Shown here in pieces: positions 25,748 to 34,976 of a DNA stretch of 64,000 nucleotides; the stretch's first letter is position 1; the number at the start of each line of letters is the position of its first letter. Source of the stretch: Erythrobacter ramosus (lineage in GTDB: Bacteria; Pseudomonadota; Alphaproteobacteria; Sphingomonadales; Sphingomonadaceae); contig NZ_WTYB01000003.1 in the NCBI RefSeq assembly GCF_009828055.1, positions 151,642 to 215,641 on the forward strand, given 5' to 3'. The position numbers were made by a program, and so were the translations under genes. Below the pieces are notes generated by a model. The model worked only from the letters and a program-made list of their open reading frames with translations, had not been told where the DNA came from and did not search any database.

Positions 25748-26859
25748 TCTACGATATCGCCATTATCGGGGCAGGCATGGCAGGCGCGAGCCTTGCTGCG
25801 GAACTTGCGCCACACGCCAGCGTGCTGGTGCTCGAAGCGGAGGATGCGCCGGGGTATCACGCCACGGGGCGCTCGGCCGCGTTCTGGGAGGAATGCTACG
25901 GCGGTCCTGGCGTGGTGCCGCTGACGCTGGCCTCGGGCACTTATCTTGGCGAGCACGGTTTCCTGACCTCGCGCGGAGCGCTTTATGTCGGGCGCGGGGA
26001 AGACCGGGCGAAGATGGATGACCATGTCGCGACCTTCGCTGGAACCGGCGTCACCATTGAGCGGCTCAGCCCCGCCGAACTGGCGGACAAGGTGCCGCAT
26101 ATCCGCCCGTACTGGACCGAAGCACTGCACCAGCCGGCCTGCGCCGATATCGACGTGGCGGGGCTGCATCAGCATTATCTCGGCACGTGTCGGCGGCTGG
26201 GCGTGGAGATTGCCTGCCGGGCGCAGGTCGGAGGCCTTGTGCGTGAGGGCGGGGTTTGGACGATCACCTCTGAGCGTGGGGAGACGTGGCGCGCCGCCAC
26301 GATCGTCAATGCTGCCGGGGCATGGGCGGACACTATTGCGCGTCTCGCTGGCGTGCGAGCTATCGGTATCGCTCCTTTCCGCCGCACCGTCGCGGTCCTG
26401 CGCGTTGCGCCGCAAGCGCCCCCCGATCTGCCGTTGGTGCTCGACATCAATGGCGGCTTCTATTTCAAGCCGGACGCCGGGCGCCTGTGGCTCAGCCCGC
26501 ATGACGAAATCCCAAGCGAACCCTGCGACGCCGCGCCTGAGGAACTCGACGTGGCCATCGCCATCGACCGCTTCCAGCAGGTCACCGACTGGCGGATCGA
26601 AGCGGTCGAGCGGCGCTGGGCGGGTCTGCGCAGCTTCGCGCCTGACCGGCTGCCGGTCTACGGCTTCGACGCCAATGCCGAGGGTTTTTTCTGGTTCGCA
26701 GGCCAAGGCGGTTTCGGCATCCAGACTGCGCCGGCCGCCGCGCGGCTTGGGGCGCAGTTGCTGCTGGGTCATGGGGCCGACGCCATGACCGCGGCAATCG
26801 ATCCGGCCATGTATGCCCCGGCGCGATTGCAAGCGCGGGCCGAGGCCTTAACCGTCTAG
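25744..26859 (+). CDS. FAD-dependent oxidoreductase of the D-amino-acid oxidase family
   Basis: The ATG at 25744 overlaps the hydrolase stop. The 371-residue protein opens directly with the dinucleotide-binding fold (MIYDIAIIGAGMAGASLAAE; glycines 9, 11, 14) and the E-x-E acidic strand end (VLVLEAEDAPG). The DAO domain is supported by NAAGAWAD, VLDINGGFYFKPDAGRLW and a C-terminal GQGGFGIQTAPAAARL that closes over FAD. Such enzymes oxidise amino or N-methyl groups (glycine, sarcosine, D-amino acids). The substrate is unknown; coupling to a hydrolase suggests sequential breakdown of one compound, which is inference. Confidence 0.87.
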   Translation: MIYDIAIIGAGMAGASLAAELAPHASVLVLEAEDAPGYHATGRSAAFWEECYGGPGVVPLTLASGTYLGEHGFLTSRGALYVGRGEDRAKMDDHVATFAGTGVTIERLSPAELADKVPHIRPYWTEALHQPACADIDVAGLHQHYLGTCRRLGVEIACRAQVGGLVREGGVWTITSERGETWRAATIVNAAGAWADTIARLAGVRAIGIAPFRRTVAVLRVAPQAPPDLPLVLDINGGFYFKPDAGRLWLSPHDEIPSEPCDAAPEELDVAIAIDRFQQVTDWRIEAVERRWAGLRSFAPDRLPVYGFDANAEGFFWFAGQGGFGIQTAPAAARLGAQLLLGHGADAMTAAIDPAMYAPARLQARAEALTV

Positions 26860-26920
26860 CCAAGCCGCCGACCTTCTGGCATTTCCCTAATCTCGATTAA
26901 CCAAAAGGGAGAGAAAGCCG

Positions 26921-27097
26921 ATGGCGCACACATTTGAAATCTACAAGGATAACGCAGGCGAGTTCCGGGTGCGGTTCAAGTACAACTCGGAAGTGATGTT
27001 CTCGACGCAGGGCTATTCGAGCAAGGCGAGCGCGCAGAACGCGATCGACTCGATCAAGAAGAACGGCCCCGGCGCCGAGGTTGAAGACAACAGCTGA
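26921..27097 (+). CDS. Small YegP-like protein (DUF1508)
   Basis: A 58-residue ORF starts at ATG 26921 with AGGGAGAG upstream. It reads MAHTFEIYKDNAGEFRVRF, then an N-terminal beta-sheet and one helix (SSKASAQNAIDSIKKN), ending VEDNS. This is the single-repeat form of the YegP/DUF1508 fold, whose consensus is F-E-I-Y-K-D-x-x-G-E-F-R-x-R. The protein is soluble and its role is unknown; DUF1508 proteins have been linked only loosely to stress. A large inverted repeat follows and separates it from the convergent rnhA. Confidence 0.85.
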   Translation: MAHTFEIYKDNAGEFRVRFKYNSEVMFSTQGYSSKASAQNAIDSIKKNGPGAEVEDNS

Positions 27098-27110
27098 TTT
27101 GCACAGCGTG

Positions 27111-27174
27111 CTTCGACAGGCTCATCACGAGCGAGGGAATTGAACAGCCTCCGCTCATCCTGAGCTTGTCGAAG
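27111..27174. repeat. Inverted repeat of the CTTCGACAGGCTCA family
   Basis: Arms of 23 bases (27111-27133 and 27152-27174) are near-complementary: CTTCGACAGGCTCATCACGA on the left and CTGAGCTTGTCGAAG at the right end. This repeat is familiar from intergenic regions of many alphaproteobacteria. It lies between the convergent YegP-like gene and rnhA and may serve as a bidirectional transcript end. Confidence 0.75.
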
Positions 27175-27182
27175 GATGCCCT

Positions 27183-27626
27183 CTAACCCCCCGCAGCAAC
27201 CCGCGCTGCCTCTGCACTCGCCAGCGCATCGACTCGGTCATTTTCGGGGTGGCCGTTGTGGCCCTTTACCCAGTGCCAGGTCACCTTGTGCGGGCGGGCG
27301 GCTTCGATCAGATCGTGCCACAGATCGGCATTGCGCACCGGTTTCTTGCTGGCATTGACCCAGCCATTGCGCTGCCAGCCGTGGATCCACTTGTTCATCC
27401 CGTCGAGCACATATTTGCTGTCGGAATAGAGATCGACCCGGCACGGCTCGATCAGCGCATTCAGCCCTTTGATCGCCGCCATCAGTTCCATGCGGTTGTT
27501 GGTTGTGTCCGCCTCTCCGCCAGAGAGTTCCTTTTCGTGCGCGCCCATCCGCAGCAGAACGCCCCAGCCGCCGGGGCCGGGATTGCCCTTGCAGGCGCCG
27601 TCGGTGAAGATTTCGACATGTTTCAT
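27183..27626 (-). CDS. rnhA: Ribonuclease HI
   Basis: The 147-residue enzyme has the four acidic residues of the RNase H active site, Asp9 ([12 protein letters not shown]), Glu47 (NNRMELMA), Asp69 (LYSDSKYV) and Asp133 (NDRVDALA), plus His123 in [10 protein letters not shown], and the basic protrusion ([21 protein letters not shown]). It removes RNA from RNA-DNA hybrids. The order ispH-thrB-rnhA on one strand is conserved in alphaproteobacteria; thrB ends 28 bp upstream. Length and motifs are standard. Confidence 0.96.
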   Translation of the reverse strand: MKHVEIFTDGACKGNPGPGGWGVLLRMGAHEKELSGGEADTTNNRMELMAAIKGLNALIEPCRVDLYSDSKYVLDGMNKWIHGWQRNGWVNASKKPVRNADLWHDLIEAARPHKVTWHWVKGHNGHPENDRVDALASAEAARVAAGG

Positions 27627-27654
27627 GCCAGTCCCCTATGGCGGCTAAGGGCGA

Positions 27655-28623
27655 TCACGCAAGCAGGCCGTCGCCCGCTTGGTCGTAGAACTGCCAGCGG
27701 CGCGCGAATTGCATCGGGTCCTTGCGGGTCACGAGCGCGTCGTCCGGGGTGTCGAGCCAGTCTTCGGCGCGGCTGGCGACGAACCTGAGGCACGCCCCCT
27801 TGGCGACGTCAGCAAACAGCGCGCGTTCGGCCGCTTCGAGCGGGCGGACGCTCTGATAGCCTTGCACCAGCGCCGCGCCGCAATCGGGGCGGTAGGCGTT
27901 GGCCGCATCGAAGCACCACGCGGCATGGGTGACCGCGAGATCGAGCACCATTGGCCCGGTGCAGGCGAAGTAGAAATCGATCAGTCCCGTCACCCGGTCG
28001 CCCAGCATCAGCACATTGTCGGGGAACAAGTCAGTATGGGTCTGCGACTGCGGCAGGGCAGTCAAGTCGAGCGCGGCGGCGGTGCGGGCGTGATCGAGCA
28101 TCGCGGGCAGGGCAGGGTTGATGGTCGCCAGCCGCTCCGTCCCGCAAGCCTCCAGAATCGCGGCGGTTGCGGCAAAGTCCATCGCATTGGCGCGGGAGCG
28201 GGGGAAATCCTCAGCCGCCAGATGCAGCCGCGCCAGCACCTCGCCCACGGCGCGCGCCTGCGCAGGCGTGGGTCGTGTGGGGGAGACGCCGGGCAGAAAT
28301 TCGATCAGCGCGGCAGCCTTACCCTCGACCATGCGGAACGACGCACCGTCACGGTCATGCATGGTGCGCGGCACCGGGCAGGCCTTGCCCGCCAGATGAT
28401 CGAGCAGATCGAGGAAGTAGGGCAGATCGGCATAATCGATCCGCCGTTCGTACAGCGTCAGTATGAAGCGGGTGCCGCCACCATTGCGTCCAGTCGTCTC
28501 CACCAGCCAGTTGGAATTGGACACGCCCTCGGCAATTCCCTTGGCCGAGACCAGCTCGCCCACGTCATATTGCGCGATCAGCTGGGCGAGATCCTCCGCC
28601 CCGAGATGGGTATAGACCGCCAA
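27655..28623 (-). CDS. thrB: Homoserine kinase, APH-fold (ThrB2-type)
   Basis: The 322-residue protein belongs to the aminoglycoside-phosphotransferase-like homoserine kinases, not the GHMP type of enterics. It has the N-terminal MAVYTHLGAEDLAQLIAQYD, ATP-lobe segment GGTRFILTLYERR, the catalytic loop HTDLFPDNVLM and the metal-binding GLIDFYFACTG. It phosphorylates homoserine on the way to threonine. The position between ispH and rnhA fits orthologues in related bacteria. ispH ends 15 bp upstream, so the three genes are probably one transcript. Confidence 0.95.
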   Translation of the reverse strand: MAVYTHLGAEDLAQLIAQYDVGELVSAKGIAEGVSNSNWLVETTGRNGGGTRFILTLYERRIDYADLPYFLDLLDHLAGKACPVPRTMHDRDGASFRMVEGKAAALIEFLPGVSPTRPTPAQARAVGEVLARLHLAAEDFPRSRANAMDFAATAAILEACGTERLATINPALPAMLDHARTAAALDLTALPQSQTHTDLFPDNVLMLGDRVTGLIDFYFACTGPMVLDLAVTHAAWCFDAANAYRPDCGAALVQGYQSVRPLEAAERALFADVAKGACLRFVASRAEDWLDTPDDALVTRKDPMQFARRWQFYDQAGDGLLA

Positions 28624-28638
28624 GTGTGCCCCCGAAGC

Positions 28639-29628
28639 CTATTCGGTCAGCTGGCGCGGCAGCTTGAACACCATCTTCTCTTCGGCTGCGGTGATGGTCT
28701 TCTCGCTGATCGGGCGATAGGCCGCCAGCGCATCTACCACTTCGCGCACCAGAATTTCAGGCGCCGAAGCCCCGGCGGTGAGGCCCAGCGTCTTCACGCC
28801 TTCAAGCCAGCTGAAATCGATCTCGGTCGCGCGCTGGATCAGCTTGGCAGGCGTGCCCAGTCGTTCGGCCACTTCGACCAAGCGCAGTGCGTTGGACGAA
28901 TTGGGCGAACCGATCACCAGCACCAGCTCGCAATCCTGTGCCAACTCCTTGACGGCGGCCTGCCGGTTCGAGGTGGCGTAGCAGATATCCTCCGCCCTCG
29001 GCCCCGAGATGTTGGGGTAACGCCATTCGAGAGCCTGAATCACTTCGCGCGTGTCGTCCACCGAGAGGGTGGTCTGGGTGAGGTAGGCCAGTTCCTCATC
29101 GGCATCGAACGGCAGCTTGTCGACATCTTCGATCGTCTCGACGAGCGTCATTTGCCCCGGTTCGACCTGACCCATCGTGCCGATCACTTCGGGGTGGCCT
29201 TCATGGCCGATGAAAATGATGTGCCGACCCTTCTCGATCTGGCGTTCAGCCTGACGGTGGATCTTGCTGACCAGCGGGCAGGTGGCATCGACATAGAGCA
29301 GCTTGCGGCGCCTGGCCTCGGCCGGGATCGCCTTGGGTACGCCGTGGGCGCTGAACACAACCGGCGCATCGTCGGGCACTTCGTCCAGTTCCTTGACGAA
29401 GATCGCACCCTTGGCCTTCAATTGCTCCACGACATACTTGTTGTGGACGATTTCGTGCCGGACAAAGACCGGCGAGCCATAGCGTTCGAGCGCCTTCTCG
29501 ACGATCTCGATCGCTCGGTCGACCCCGGCGCAGAACCCGCGTGGAGCGGCGATCAGCAGGTTGAGGGGCGGGCGCTCGGCAGTGGTGTCTGCGGTGGCGG
29601 CATCGGATGCTTGAAAGGGCGCGTTCAT
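28639..29628 (-). CDS. ispH: 4-hydroxy-3-methylbut-2-enyl diphosphate reductase
   Basis: The 329-residue enzyme has the three conserved cysteines that hold the 4Fe-4S cluster, Cys33 ([13 protein letters not shown]), Cys117 ([10 protein letters not shown]) and Cys216 ([11 protein letters not shown]), and the substrate-binding [15 protein letters not shown] and [10 protein letters not shown] motifs. It catalyses the last step of the MEP isoprenoid pathway, giving IPP and DMAPP. An N-terminal extension of about 20 residues ([15 protein letters not shown]) precedes the conserved core; it is common in this group. First gene of the ispH-thrB-rnhA run. Confidence 0.97.
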   Translation of the reverse strand: MNAPFQASDAATADTTAERPPLNLLIAAPRGFCAGVDRAIEIVEKALERYGSPVFVRHEIVHNKYVVEQLKAKGAIFVKELDEVPDDAPVVFSAHGVPKAIPAEARRRKLLYVDATCPLVSKIHRQAERQIEKGRHIIFIGHEGHPEVIGTMGQVEPGQMTLVETIEDVDKLPFDADEELAYLTQTTLSVDDTREVIQALEWRYPNISGPRAEDICYATSNRQAAVKELAQDCELVLVIGSPNSSNALRLVEVAERLGTPAKLIQRATEIDFSWLEGVKTLGLTAGASAPEILVREVVDALAAYRPISEKTITAAEEKMVFKLPRQLTE

Positions 29629-29699
29629 ATCGCTCCCTCTAGCGCTTTCATCACGTCCTCGCTAGGGCGCACGGGATCGTAAATTCAAGGACGGCTTTG

Positions 29700-30350
29700 A
29701 TGATGCTTCGCGCACGCGCCTTTTTTGCCCTTTCCGCCGTGGCGGCGCTCGCGGCCTGTTCGAACGAGGGCGAGCTGGTGGTCGATCAGGGCGTCGGTAT
29801 CGCCAGCGTGCTGACCCTTTGCCCGTCGGTCGGCATTCCCGACTACACGGGCGATGTCACCACCTTCCGCAACGCGGCGGATACGACCACGGCCAGTCTG
29901 GATGTGAGCGCGGCGATGACCAATCTGCGCGCCATCTGCAACGACACCGGTGAACAGGTCTATTCCGAGGCGACCTTCACTGTGAACGCGCGTCGCAGCG
30001 ATACCCGCGGCGCGCGCACCGTCGAACTGCCCTATTTTGTCACCGTCCTGCGCGGCGGCAGCGCGGTTGTGACCAAGCGGATCGGCACAGTGACCCTTGC
30101 CTTCGCCGATGGGCAGGACCGCGCCACCGCGAGCGGCAAGGCCGGTAGCTACATCAACCGCGCCGATGCCGCGCTGCCCGAGGATATCCGCGAAAAGATC
30201 ACCCGACGACGCCGCGCCGGCGACACCGAAGCGGCGCTTGATCCGTTGGCTGACCCAGAAGTGAAGGCCGCCATCGCCCGCACGCGCTTTGAAATGCTGG
30301 TCGGCTTCCAGCTGACCGAGGCGCAGCTGGCGTATAACGTGACGCGCTGA
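29700..30350 (+). CDS. Putative lipoprotein of unknown function
   Basis: The first ATG (29700) has AAGGA at a good distance; a second ATG follows directly. The 216-residue protein starts with a lipoprotein signal (FFALSAVAALAACSNEGE; lipobox cysteine about residue 20). The mature part is beta-rich with two further cysteines (LTLCPSVG, RAICNDTG), then a charged, helix-prone C-terminus (DIREKITRRRRAGDTEAAL ... KAAIARTRFEMLVGFQLTE). No family was recognised with certainty. It is divergent from ispH (70-bp gap) and upstream of argS. It should be attached to the inner or outer membrane on the periplasmic side. Confidence 0.8.
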   Translation: MMLRARAFFALSAVAALAACSNEGELVVDQGVGIASVLTLCPSVGIPDYTGDVTTFRNAADTTTASLDVSAAMTNLRAICNDTGEQVYSEATFTVNARRSDTRGARTVELPYFVTVLRGGSAVVTKRIGTVTLAFADGQDRATASGKAGSYINRADAALPEDIREKITRRRRAGDTEAALDPLADPEVKAAIARTRFEMLVGFQLTEAQLAYNVTR

Positions 30351-30358
30351 TTTTGTTG

Positions 30359-30380
30359 CGAAGGCGCCTCCGCGCCTTCG
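30359..30380 (+). terminator. Hairpin after the lipoprotein gene
   Basis: A perfect 9-bp stem (30359-30367 with 30372-30380, loop CTCC) begins 9 bases after the stop codon. There is no U-run, so it may mark the mRNA end only in part. Confidence 0.35.
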
Positions 30381-30474
30381 TCCTCGGTGCTGATCCTTCG
30401 CTGCGCTACGGGCACCTGCGGGCGCGCGGTCGCGCTTGCGACGCCTGTGGCGTCGACCGGGGATTTCATTCTAT

Positions 30475-30506
30475 CGTCTTCCCGGGCTTGACCCGGGACC
30501 CCGCTT
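30475..30506. repeat. Half-copy of the CCCGGGCTTGACCCGGGA palindromic repeat
   Basis: The unit TCCCGGGCTTGACCCGGGA followed by CCCCGCTT corresponds to one arm of the elements at 62620-62696 and 63022-63099. It is in the 202-bp gap between the lipoprotein gene and argS, about 45 bp before the argS start. Confidence 0.7.
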
Positions 30507-30552
30507 CCTTCTTTGCACGCGCGATATTCCGCGCACATCGCACGAGACAACC

Positions 30553-32301
30553 ATGACCCAACCCAAGACCCTTTATGCAGCCTATGCGGCGCTGATCGAA
30601 ACCGTGCTGACCGATCTGGTCGCCGATGGCGTGCTGCCTGCGGGTACCTCCTTCGCCAACGTTACGCTCGAACCGCCGCGCGATGTGTCGCATGGCGATC
30701 TGGCGACCAACGCCGCGATGGTGCTGGCCAAGGGAGCGGGCATGAACCCGCGTGCGCTGGCCGAGGCGATCACGGCCAAGCTCACCGCGCATCCCACCAT
30801 CACCAGCGCCGACATCGCCGGGCCAGGCTTCATAAACCTCAGGCTCGCGCCGCAAGCGTGGCTCGATGAATTGCAGGCGATCGTGCAACTCGGCGATGAT
30901 TACGGCCGCTCGACGATGGGCGAGGGCCGCAAGGTCAATGTCGAATACGTCTCGGCCAACCCGACCGGCCCGATGCACATGGGCCATTGCCGCGGCGCGG
31001 TGGTGGGTGATGCGCTGGGGTCGCTGCTCGAATTCGCCGGGCATGAAGTGATCCGCGAATACTACGTCAATGATGCTGGCGCGCAGGTCGATGTGCTCGC
31101 CCGCTCGGTGCATATGCGGTATTGTGAGGCGCTCGGTCAGACGATCACCATCCCCGAGGGGCTCTATCCGGGCGACTACCTCGTTCCGGTCGGCCAGCAA
31201 CTCGCAGCCGAGTTCGGCGATCAATATGCCGCCGCGCCTGAAGGCGAATGGCTAATCCTGTTCCGCACCCGCGCGGTCGCGGCGATGATGGACATGATCC
31301 GCGAAGATTTGGCGACGCTCGGCATCAAGCACGACCTGTTCTCCTCCGAGGCCGAATTGCAGGCCTCAGGCAAGGTCGATGCCTCCGAAGCGTGGCTGCG
31401 CGCACATGACCTCGTCTATGACGGTGTGCTCGAAGCCCCCAAGGGCAAGGCCCCGCCGGAAGACTGGGAGCCGGTGCAACTCCCGCTGTTCCGCTCGACC
31501 AAGTTCGGCGACGATCAGGATCGCCCGATCAAGAAGTCGAACGGCGCGTGGACCTATTTTGGCGCTGATCTCGCTTACCACTTCCAGAAGGCGCAGACCG
31601 CCGATGCCCTCGTCGACATTTGGGGCGCGGATCATGCCGGTACGGTCAAGCGGATCAAGGCCGCCGTCGCCGCGCTGACCAGCGCTGACGGCGCGCCGCC
31701 CAAGCCGTTCGAGGTCAAGCTCGTCCAGATGGTGCAGCTGCTCAAGGGCGGCCAGCCGTTCAAGATGTCGAAGCGCTCGGGCAATTTCGTCACCCTCGCC
31801 GATGTGGTCGAGATGGTCGGCAAAGACGTGGTGCGTTTCACCATGCTCACCCGCAAGCCCGATGCGCAGATGGATTTCGACTTCGACAAGGTGGTCGAAG
31901 CCTCGAAGGACAATCCGGTGTTCTATGTGCAATATGCCCATGCCCGGATCCGTTCGACGTTACGCAAGGCAGCTGACGCCGGGCTATCACCGTCTGACGC
32001 AGATATCGCGCGGCTCGGCGCTGAGGAAATGGCGCTGATCGCCCGTGCTGCGCAGTTCCCACGCGAGATCGAGGCCGCTGCCCGCGCCCGTGAACCGCAC
32101 CGGATTGCCTTCTATCTCTATGATCTGGCAGCTGATCTCCATTCCTACTGGAACCTGGGTAACGACCGGCCGGAAAAGCGCTTCATCGTGGAACAGGATC
32201 CAGAGCTTACCGCGGCAAGGCTTTTCCTTGGCAGCGCAATCGGGCAAGTGATCAAGGGCGGGCTCGCCGTGTTAGGCGTCGAGGCTGTCGAGAGTATGTG
32301 A
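30553..32301 (+). CDS. argS: Arginyl-tRNA synthetase
   Basis: The ATG at 30553 gives the usual N-terminus (MTQPKTLYAAYAALIETVLT) and a 582-residue class I synthetase. Seen are the tRNA-binding N-terminal domain, the HIGH-type motif in SANPTGPMHMGHCRG (134-148), KMSKRSG (about 404-410) and the anticodon-binding DALR domain at the end (HARIRSTLRKA, ARLFLGSAIGQVI). It charges tRNA-Arg. A SPOR-domain gene follows after 42 bp, then nagZ-scpAB-tatABC, an order conserved in alphaproteobacteria. Confidence 0.96.
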   Translation: MTQPKTLYAAYAALIETVLTDLVADGVLPAGTSFANVTLEPPRDVSHGDLATNAAMVLAKGAGMNPRALAEAITAKLTAHPTITSADIAGPGFINLRLAPQAWLDELQAIVQLGDDYGRSTMGEGRKVNVEYVSANPTGPMHMGHCRGAVVGDALGSLLEFAGHEVIREYYVNDAGAQVDVLARSVHMRYCEALGQTITIPEGLYPGDYLVPVGQQLAAEFGDQYAAAPEGEWLILFRTRAVAAMMDMIREDLATLGIKHDLFSSEAELQASGKVDASEAWLRAHDLVYDGVLEAPKGKAPPEDWEPVQLPLFRSTKFGDDQDRPIKKSNGAWTYFGADLAYHFQKAQTADALVDIWGADHAGTVKRIKAAVAALTSADGAPPKPFEVKLVQMVQLLKGGQPFKMSKRSGNFVTLADVVEMVGKDVVRFTMLTRKPDAQMDFDFDKVVEASKDNPVFYVQYAHARIRSTLRKAADAGLSPSDADIARLGAEEMALIARAAQFPREIEAAARAREPHRIAFYLYDLAADLHSYWNLGNDRPEKRFIVEQDPELTAARLFLGSAIGQVIKGGLAVLGVEAVESM

Positions 32302-32343
32302 CCGGGAGTTTTTGGCTCTTCGGGGGGGAAGCGAAAGATCGCC

Positions 32344-33024
32344 ATGATCGAGGCTGAGTACGAAGAACTGAACGACGAGGGCGGCGAGCTGGACCTTGCC
32401 AACACGGACAGCTTGCCGTGGCTCGAATCCGATGAGGACGAGACAGAGGCCGGCGGGCTCGATCCGGGGCAGATCATGCTGTTCGGCGCCGCGCTGGTGC
32501 TGCTGCTCGGCGCGGTGGTCGGCGGGGTGTGGTTCATCTCGAACCGGGCCGCGGGCGGCGATGTGGTGGCCGATGGCAGCGTGATCCCCGCGCCCGAAGG
32601 CCCGGTCAAGCAGCGCCCCGATGATCCGGGCGGCAAGGAATTTGCAGGCACAGGCAATGTCGCCCCCGTGGTGGGCGAAGGCGGCTCGCGTCCGGCGGTG
32701 GTGGCCGATGGCCCCGCTCCGACACCGAGCGCGGTGCCCAAGCCGAGCGTCTCGACCGTTCCCATGGCGGTTCCGGCAGCAGGTGATATCCCCGGTGTCG
32801 GCGTGCAGCTCGCCGCCTACGGCACCCGCGCCCGTGCCGAACAGGGTTGGAGCGACGTCACTCGCCGCACCGATGCGCTGACCGGCGTGAAATACCGGAT
32901 CGTCGAAGGCAAGGTCGATATCGGCACGGTCTACCGCTTGCAGGCCGTGGCCGGCAGCCGCGCCGAAGCGGACCGGCTGTGCGCGGCGCTGAAAGCTGAC
33001 GGGGTCGATTGCCAGGTCAAATGA
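32344..33024 (+). CDS. SPOR-domain envelope protein
   Basis: The 226-residue protein has an acidic cytoplasmic N-terminus (YEELNDEGGELDLANTDS), one membrane segment (IMLFGAALVLLLGAVVGGVW, about 43-62), a proline/alanine-rich periplasmic linker, and a C-terminal SPOR domain (about 150-226; GVGVQLAAYGTRARAEQGW, VYRLQAVAGSRAEADRLC). SPOR domains bind denuded glycan strands at the division site. The topology and position after argS match FtsN-like SPOR proteins found there in other alphaproteobacteria. A role in septal peptidoglycan work is inferred from the domain. Confidence 0.87.
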   Translation: MIEAEYEELNDEGGELDLANTDSLPWLESDEDETEAGGLDPGQIMLFGAALVLLLGAVVGGVWFISNRAAGGDVVADGSVIPAPEGPVKQRPDDPGGKEFAGTGNVAPVVGEGGSRPAVVADGPAPTPSAVPKPSVSTVPMAVPAAGDIPGVGVQLAAYGTRARAEQGWSDVTRRTDALTGVKYRIVEGKVDIGTVYRLQAVAGSRAEADRLCAALKADGVDCQVK

Positions 33025-33168
33025 ACGCCCGCGCTGGTGGCGGCGCGGTTGCGGGTTCATTGCACGGCCATTGCTCAGGCATTGCGGGTGTGTTGCGCGG
33101 CTTTTCCCCGTTATTGACCCCCTCTTGCCCTTGCTAGACCCTCGCTAGCCTGCGATTTTGCACGCCTT

Positions 33169-34191
33169 ATGATTCCGGCAATCTTCGGCCTCAGCGGCCC
33201 GCATCTGACAGCGGACGAACGCGCTTTCTTCCGCGATGCGGACCCGGCGGGCTACATCCTGTTCGGGCGCAATTGCGTTGATCCTGAGCAGTTGCGCGCG
33301 CTCACGGACGAACTGCGCAGCATTCACGGGAGAGACCGCCTGCTGGTCTCAATCGATCAGGAAGGTGGCCGCGTCGCGCGCCTCAGGCCGCCGCTGTGGG
33401 CGGGCTATCCTGCGGGACAAGCCTTTGAGAAATTGTACGAAATTGCGCCTGCCAGCGCGATCGAAGCAGCCCGCGCCAATGCCACTGCCATGGGCCTCGA
33501 ACTGTCGGCGATGGGCATCACGGTCGACTACCACCCCCCGCTCGACCTGCGGGTGCCCGGCGCCCACGATGTGATCGGTGACCGGGCGTTTGGCGCAGAT
33601 CCGATGCAGGTGGCAGCGCTGGGCAGGGCGGTGCTTGAAGGGCTCGCGGCAGGCGGCGTAACCGGGTGCATCAAGCATATGCCCGGCCACGGCCGCACCG
33701 ATGTCGACACCCACAAGGCGCTCCCGACCGTGACGGCGTCGGTGGAGGAACTGGAAGATGACCTCATCCCGTTTCGCACGCTGAATCATGCGCTTATCGG
33801 CATGACCGGACATCTCGTCTTCACGGCTTGGGACGCAGAGAATCCGGCAACCCTCTCCGAAACGGTGATCCGCGACGTGATCCGGGGATCGATCGGGTTC
33901 GACGGACTGCTGCTGACCGACGATATCGACATGGAAGCATTGGGTGGCAGCATTCCGCAGCGCGCTTCCCGCGCCCACGCGGCGGGGTGCGATATCATCC
34001 TCAATTGTTGGGCGAAAATGGACGATATGCAGGGCATCTGCGAGGTGCTTCCCGCCATGTCCGAGGCCACCGCCGCGCGGCTCGACCGAGCCCTGGCAGG
34101 CACTCACATTGCTTCGAGCATCGCGCCTGAAGCTGCTGATTTGCTGGCCAAACGCGATACGCTGCTGGCGCTCACCGGAACTCCGGCATGA
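33169..34191 (+). CDS. nagZ: Beta-N-acetylhexosaminidase NagZ (GH3)
   Basis: The 340-residue cytoplasmic GH3 enzyme shows the NagZ signature KHMPGHGRTDVDTHKALPTV (starting about Lys169; the His-Asp catalytic loop) and the nucleophile aspartate in LLLTDDIDMEALGG (about 251), plus VSIDQEGGRVARL near residue 65. It removes GlcNAc from muropeptides in cell-wall recycling. The start follows the family N-terminus (MIPAIFGLSGPHLTADE) although no strong Shine-Dalgarno precedes it. Its stop overlaps the scpA start by 4 bases. Confidence 0.95.
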   Translation: MIPAIFGLSGPHLTADERAFFRDADPAGYILFGRNCVDPEQLRALTDELRSIHGRDRLLVSIDQEGGRVARLRPPLWAGYPAGQAFEKLYEIAPASAIEAARANATAMGLELSAMGITVDYHPPLDLRVPGAHDVIGDRAFGADPMQVAALGRAVLEGLAAGGVTGCIKHMPGHGRTDVDTHKALPTVTASVEELEDDLIPFRTLNHALIGMTGHLVFTAWDAENPATLSETVIRDVIRGSIGFDGLLLTDDIDMEALGGSIPQRASRAHAAGCDIILNCWAKMDDMQGICEVLPAMSEATAARLDRALAGTHIASSIAPEAADLLAKRDTLLALTGTPA

Positions 34192-34976
34192 GCGCTGACG
34201 AACCCTTCATGTTCCCGCCCGACGCTGGCAGGCCCGATGCCGACGCGCTCTATCTGGAGCTGGATGGCTGGGAAGGCCCGCTCGATCTGCTTCTTGATCT
34301 CGCACGGCGGCAGAAGGTCGACCTGCTCCAGATTTCAATCCTCGCGCTGGTCGATCAATACCTGACCTATATCGAGCGCGCGGGCGCGATGAAGTTGGAG
34401 CTGGCTGCCGATTACCTCGTGATGGCGGCATGGCTCGCCTACCTCAAATCCGCGATGCTGCTGCCCAAGGCCGAGCAGGAAGATCCATCGCCTGAAGAAC
34501 TCGCCCTGCGCCTGCAACGGCGGCTGCAACGGCTCGGCGCGATGCGTGAGGCGGCGGCGCGGTTGATGGGGCGGGACCGGATCGGGCGCGATGTGTTTTT
34601 GCGCGGCGCCCCCGAGGGCCTGCGCACTGATCGCAAGACCGTGTGGCGCAGCGATATCTTCTCGCTGATCCAGGCCTATGGGCAGGTGAAGGCCCGCACT
34701 GCACCGCGCATCTATCACGTCGCCAATCGCCCGGTGATGACGCTCGACAGCGCCTTGGAGCGCGTTTCGGCGATGCTGGGCGTGACGCTGGAATGGATGG
34801 AAATCCGCGACTTCCTGCCACCTCACGCTTCGCCGGAACTGAAGCGTTCGGCGCTTGCCTCCAGCTTCGTTGCCGCGCTGGAACTCGCCAAGCGGGGGCG
34901 GGCCGAGATCGAGCAGGAGGGCGCATTTACTCCCTTGCGCATCCGCCGCCTGAAAGAAGGCGCAGCCGCCGCATGA
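34188..34976 (+). CDS. scpA: Segregation and condensation protein A
   Basis: The 262-residue protein is the kleisin subunit of the SMC-ScpAB condensin. It has the family motifs LDGWEGPLDLLLDLARRQKVDLLQIS near the N-terminus (given in part), ADYLVMAAWLAYLKSAMLLP in the middle, and a C-terminal winged helix (SSFVAALELAKRGRAEIEQEGAF, in part). It bridges the SMC heads and helps chromosome compaction and segregation. The gene overlaps nagZ by 4 bases and scpB by 4 bases (ATGA), so translation is coupled on both sides. Confidence 0.95.
   Translation: MSADEPFMFPPDAGRPDADALYLELDGWEGPLDLLLDLARRQKVDLLQISILALVDQYLTYIERAGAMKLELAADYLVMAAWLAYLKSAMLLPKAEQEDPSPEELALRLQRRLQRLGAMREAAARLMGRDRIGRDVFLRGAPEGLRTDRKTVWRSDIFSLIQAYGQVKARTAPRIYHVANRPVMTLDSALERVSAMLGVTLEWMEIRDFLPPHASPELKRSALASSFVAALELAKRGRAEIEQEGAFTPLRIRRLKEGAAAA

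Noticed and set aside
27679-29682. A 667-codon plus-strand frame across thrB and ispH
   Set aside because: It crosses two firmly identified genes on the other strand and has no recognisable domain; typical antisense open frame at high GC.
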